A stretch of 9,954 nt of DNA from assembly GCA_024280195.1 (NCBI GenBank), contig JAJRQP010000064.1, forward strand, positions 1-9,954, read 5' to 3'. Source of the stretch: Bacteroidota bacterium (lineage in GTDB: Bacteria; Bacteroidota; Bacteroidia; Flavobacteriales_D; Crocinitomicaceae). The first letter of the stretch is position 1. The number at the start of each line of letters is the position of its first letter. The notes under the pieces were generated by a model. That model searched no databases. It worked only from the letters and a program-made list of their open reading frames with translations, and was not told where the DNA came from. The position numbers were made by a program, and so were the translations under genes. Positions 7,444 through 9,954 of this stretch are shown here, piece after piece.

Positions 7444-8622
7444 TTATCCTATCATTTGGATTAATTTCTCAATAGAATCACTCCACGTATATTTCTGCTT
7501 CACAAAAGAAGAACCATTTTTTCCAATTTCATTTCTTTTAGCAGTATCACTTAGCAATTCTTTGATGCACTTAATCAATGCTTCTTGGTTTTCACCAACC
7601 ATTATTTCTTGTTGGTGTTTTGCTCCAATTGCATTGTTAGCCAGTGACGTTGTCACGCAAGGGATTTTTAATGCCATTGCTTCGAGTAATTTATTTTGCA
7701 TTCCTGTCCCAATCATCATTGGGGCAAGAAATATTTTTCCTTTGGTATAGGATTCTCTAATATCATCTACCCAACCTGTCAATGTGATTTGAGAATTGCT
7801 ATTTGCTAATTCTTTCACAGAAAGTGCCGGTGATGCACCAGAAATCAGCAAGGTTGAGTGTTCAAATACAGGCATTATTTTTTCTGCAATGTAATGTACA
7901 GCATCAATATTCGGAGGATAGCTCATGTTGCCTACAAAAACGAAATCAAATTCTCCCGTCTTATTAATGGCTTCGAAGAATGTCTCATCAATGCCATTTG
8001 GAATACAAACAATTTTGTCTTTTTCAGGATGCTGAATTAGTTCTTTATCTTGCTTACTGATGATTGTTTTATATTCAAAGTAATCAAAAATGTGTTGCTC
8101 GTACTTAGTTAATCGTTTGGCTTCTAGTCGATAGATCCATTTTTTATAAAAAGGTTGCCGATTGATTTGTCTGCTTATTCCAACACTTAGTGTATCCATA
8201 TAATCAATAGTCTTAGGAATGTGGTGAATGTTTTTTACATATTCAGAAGTTCGAATCAATTGGCAATAGAGGTGATTGAAGTCATTTTGCTGAATGAGTT
8301 GATTGATCTTTTTAGAGGTTGATCTGCTGAAAAAGTACCCGACTTGCAACGGTTCCATTTTAATGAAGCGAAGAAGCATATTGCTCATCTTCGTAAAAAG
8401 ATTTATTTTAGAAAGTACTAATTGCTGGCAAATTTCTTGCACCTTTTTTATTCTTGCTTCTGAAATTTCTTCATCGGTAATGGCTACGACTGTAACATCA
8501 AAGTGATTGGACAACTCCTTGATTTGATGATATGCACGCAATTTATCGCCTTTATCCAATGGATAGGGGAAGCGAGATAGGATAACGAGGAGTTGTTTTT
8601 TATTTTGTTTGGATGAATTCAA
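7444..8622 (-). CDS. GT4-type glycosyltransferase (resembles TIGR03087 sugar transferases)
   Basis: This 392-residue GT-B enzyme should add a sugar from a nucleotide-sugar donor during cell-surface glycan synthesis. The N-terminal LSRFPYPLDKGDKLRAYHQI (15-34) is the glycine-loop acceptor region seen in TIGR03087-type transferases. The C-terminal donor domain has IPNGID (207-212), FVGNMSYPPNIDA (229-241), LTGWVDDI (281-288) and GTGMQNKLLEAMA (305-317), with E314 as the conserved donor-binding Glu; the first Glu of the EX7E motif is replaced, as in many GT4 subgroups. The start is a TTG at 8620-8622: no ATG is available nearby and a stop lies five codons upstream. The gene overlaps the preceding glycosyltransferase by 23 nt, so both are made from one mRNA. 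Sugar and acceptor are unknown. Confidence 0.88.
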   Translation of the reverse strand: MNSSKQNKKQLLVILSRFPYPLDKGDKLRAYHQIKELSNHFDVTVVAITDEEISEARIKKVQEICQQLVLSKINLFTKMSNMLLRFIKMEPLQVGYFFSRSTSKKINQLIQQNDFNHLYCQLIRTSEYVKNIHHIPKTIDYMDTLSVGISRQINRQPFYKKWIYRLEAKRLTKYEQHIFDYFEYKTIISKQDKELIQHPEKDKIVCIPNGIDETFFEAINKTGEFDFVFVGNMSYPPNIDAVHYIAEKIMPVFEHSTLLISGASPALSVKELANSNSQITLTGWVDDIRESYTKGKIFLAPMMIGTGMQNKLLEAMALKIPCVTTSLANNAIGAKHQQEIMVGENQEALIKCIKELLSDTAKRNEIGKNGSSFVKQKYTWSDSIEKLIQMIG

Positions 8623-9784
8623 TGAGCTGTTGACTTATTACCTTAAAATTATGATATTTTTTGATGTATGCGATAGCATTCTGTCCAATTTCTTTTCTTA
8701 ATTCTTGGTCATTTATCAAACGCAATGATTCTCGAATGATTTCTTCATCAGAATTAGCAATGATTAAACAATTATGATTTTCATGAAGAATTCCTTCTGC
8801 ACCTAGTTTTGTGGTGATGATAGGAATGCCGATTGCCATCATTTCTAGAATTTTAATTCTGACACCAGAACCAGAAATAATTGGCGCGACAAGAATTCCG
8901 GTATTGGGTGCAAAGTGTTGTAAATTCTCCACAAATCCTTCGATGTACATCTTCTCTTTTTCATTCTGCTTAAATTCGGAAGAAAAATTACTTCCAACTA
9001 GATGAAGCTTCGTTTCTTTTGATTGTTTTCTTATTTCTGGAAATAATTTAATCAATCGCTTGGCAGATTCAATGTTGGGTTGCCAGTTCATTGCACCAAT
9101 GTGAAATAAGTTATTTGCAGAATAATCCTGTTGAACTTGCTCATTGATATCAACTGCAACTGGAATCGTAATACATTTTGTTTTGATTCCGTTTTGCCCC
9201 AATTTGATTTTATTCTCTTCTGTTATGGCTAAAATCCCATCGACTTTGTTGAGAATGTCAAATTCGTATGATTTTAAATCATTCGTTAATTTTTTCAAGT
9301 AAAGTCGTTTGAAAGGGTTTGTTTCATTCGATGCATAGTTGCTCCAAATATCACTTTCGATGTTGTGAATTCTGACGATTATCTTTCCTTCAAAAACTGC
9401 TCTAATCGCAGCTATATATGGAGTGCAATAAAGACTTTCTAAAATAACAACCTCGTAATTTGTGGTGGTTAATTCTTTTACTATCAAGTTTTTAACACTG
9501 TCAGAATAGAATCTTGCTACATTGTAAGAACCTTTTTTAAATAAGTGTTTTATAGCATCTACAATACAGACATCGGTGTTGATTTGAATACTTTTTGGGG
9601 CAATTTTTTCAAGAATTGCATCAGGATAATTCTCTAGAGAGAATGGATGTTTTTTGGTAGAAATAGCGAGATGTTTAACAGAAGCATTTTCTACAAGTAG
9701 TCCGTCAAGAAGGTTTTTCATGGCTACACAACCTCCATCAACTAACGGAAAGATAGGTTTACTCGTTATGTGCAGAATTTTCAT
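8600..9784 (-). CDS. GT4-type glycosyltransferase
   Basis: This 394-residue GT-B protein is about the same length as its neighbour and shares its C-terminal layout. The N-terminus has ITSKPIFPLVDGGCVAMKNL (6-25), the nucleotide-sugar transferase glycine loop. An IHNIESDIWSNYA stretch (139-151) sits before the domain linker, and the donor domain shows LFHIGAMNWQPNIES (226-240), YIEGFVENL (280-288) and SGSGVRIKILEMMAIGIPIITT (304-325, conserved E314). The first Glu of EX7E is again missing, as in the neighbouring enzyme. The ATG at 9784 overlaps the TGA of the permease gene (ATGA), pointing to cotranslation. It is likely to act at the cytoplasmic face on an envelope glycan, glycolipid or glycoprotein; the substrate cannot be read from sequence. 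Confidence 0.9.
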   Translation of the reverse strand: MKILHITSKPIFPLVDGGCVAMKNLLDGLLVENASVKHLAISTKKHPFSLENYPDAILEKIAPKSIQINTDVCIVDAIKHLFKKGSYNVARFYSDSVKNLIVKELTTTNYEVVILESLYCTPYIAAIRAVFEGKIIVRIHNIESDIWSNYASNETNPFKRLYLKKLTNDLKSYEFDILNKVDGILAITEENKIKLGQNGIKTKCITIPVAVDINEQVQQDYSANNLFHIGAMNWQPNIESAKRLIKLFPEIRKQSKETKLHLVGSNFSSEFKQNEKEKMYIEGFVENLQHFAPNTGILVAPIISGSGVRIKILEMMAIGIPIITTKLGAEGILHENHNCLIIANSDEEIIRESLRLINDQELRKEIGQNAIAYIKKYHNFKVISQQLIEFIQTK

Positions 9785-9954
9785 GCTTTCTTTCTGAACT
9801 TATTTTTAATTCTTCCTAAGTCAAAGATACTTCTGTCGTTTGCCGCTGCTCTCATTAAGAGAATTGCAAACGGTGCAAGTACCAAAGCAGGAAACCACAT
9901 TCCAACGAAAGGAGAAACCGTTCCTCCAACGGCTAGGTTCTCGCCAATGGTCAA
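9781..9954 (-). CDS. LptF/LptG-type permease (C-terminal 57 residues, cut by window edge)
   Basis: Only the C-terminus is present; the frame is open to the window edge and ends in TGA at 9781-9783. It reads GENLAVGGTVSPFVGMWFPALV, then LAPFAILLMRAAANDRS and a basic tail ending in FRKKA. A small-residue loop with SP, then a hydrophobic segment, then a short polar N-D-R-S tail is the usual end of YjgP/YjgQ (LptF/LptG) permeases in Bacteroidota, which help extract lipopolysaccharide from the inner membrane. With so little sequence the call rests on that pattern and on context: I recall an LptF/G-type gene often preceding ribBA in this group. The stop overlaps the next gene's ATG. Confidence 0.6.
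   Translation of the reverse strand: MTIGENLAVGGTVSPFVGMWFPALVLAPFAILLMRAAANDRSIFDLGRIKNKFRKKA

Overview
The window looks like chromosomal DNA of a member of the Bacteroidota, most likely the Flavobacteriia. The signs are A+T-rich sequence, starts without Shine-Dalgarno sites, promoter elements of the Bacteroidota type (TTG-N19-TAnnTTTG), and families typical of that group: a BatA-domain/VWA membrane protein next to a dihydroorotase-like gene, a TIGR02757 (DUF2400) protein, fused RibBA, a LolD-like ATPase and an LptF/LptG-type permease. Genus cannot be fixed from the sequence alone. No rRNA, tRNA, CRISPR array, transposase, integrase or replication origin is visible.

Layout. All genes but one lie on the minus strand, so transcription runs from high to low coordinates. 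At the right edge the C-terminus of an LptF/LptG-like permease (9781-9954, cut by the window) runs into two GT4-type glycosyltransferases (8600-9784 and 7444-8622). These three genes overlap and look like one operon. After a 67-bp gap with a possible promoter comes ribBA (6162-7376), which overlaps by one base (TAATG) a LolD-like ABC ATPase (5512-6162). A plus-strand AAA/STAND-type ATPase (4373-5515) meets it head-on and the two stop codons overlap. Leftward of a divergent 92-bp region with 14-bp repeats follow a small lipoprotein (3639-4280) and a TIGR02757 protein (2876-3625), then a 170-bp spacer with heptamer repeats, a BatA/VWA membrane protein (663-2705) and the N-terminal 217 residues of a dihydroorotase-like protein (1-651, cut by the window).

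How the genes fit together. Most of the minus-strand genes are housekeeping or envelope genes: riboflavin synthesis (ribBA), lipoprotein or LPS handling (LolD-like, LptF/G-like), surface glycan synthesis (the two glycosyltransferases) and an inner-membrane VWA protein. The plus-strand ATPase, with its own promoter and operator-like palindromes, looks like an accessory gene set into this run.

Most notable points: (1) the dihydroorotase-like protein has lost all the expected metal-ligand histidines in the visible part and should not be called an enzyme; (2) the ATPase promoter carries repeated TGTAT-A-ATACA palindromes overlapping the -33 box; (3) identical TATATTTG boxes sit exactly 4 nt upstream of two start codons, suggesting leaderless mRNAs; (4) a heptamer array lies in the 3' region of the TIGR02757 gene; (5) two glycosyltransferases lie between genes I remember as usually adjacent. 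I found no clear new multi-gene defence or mobile system.
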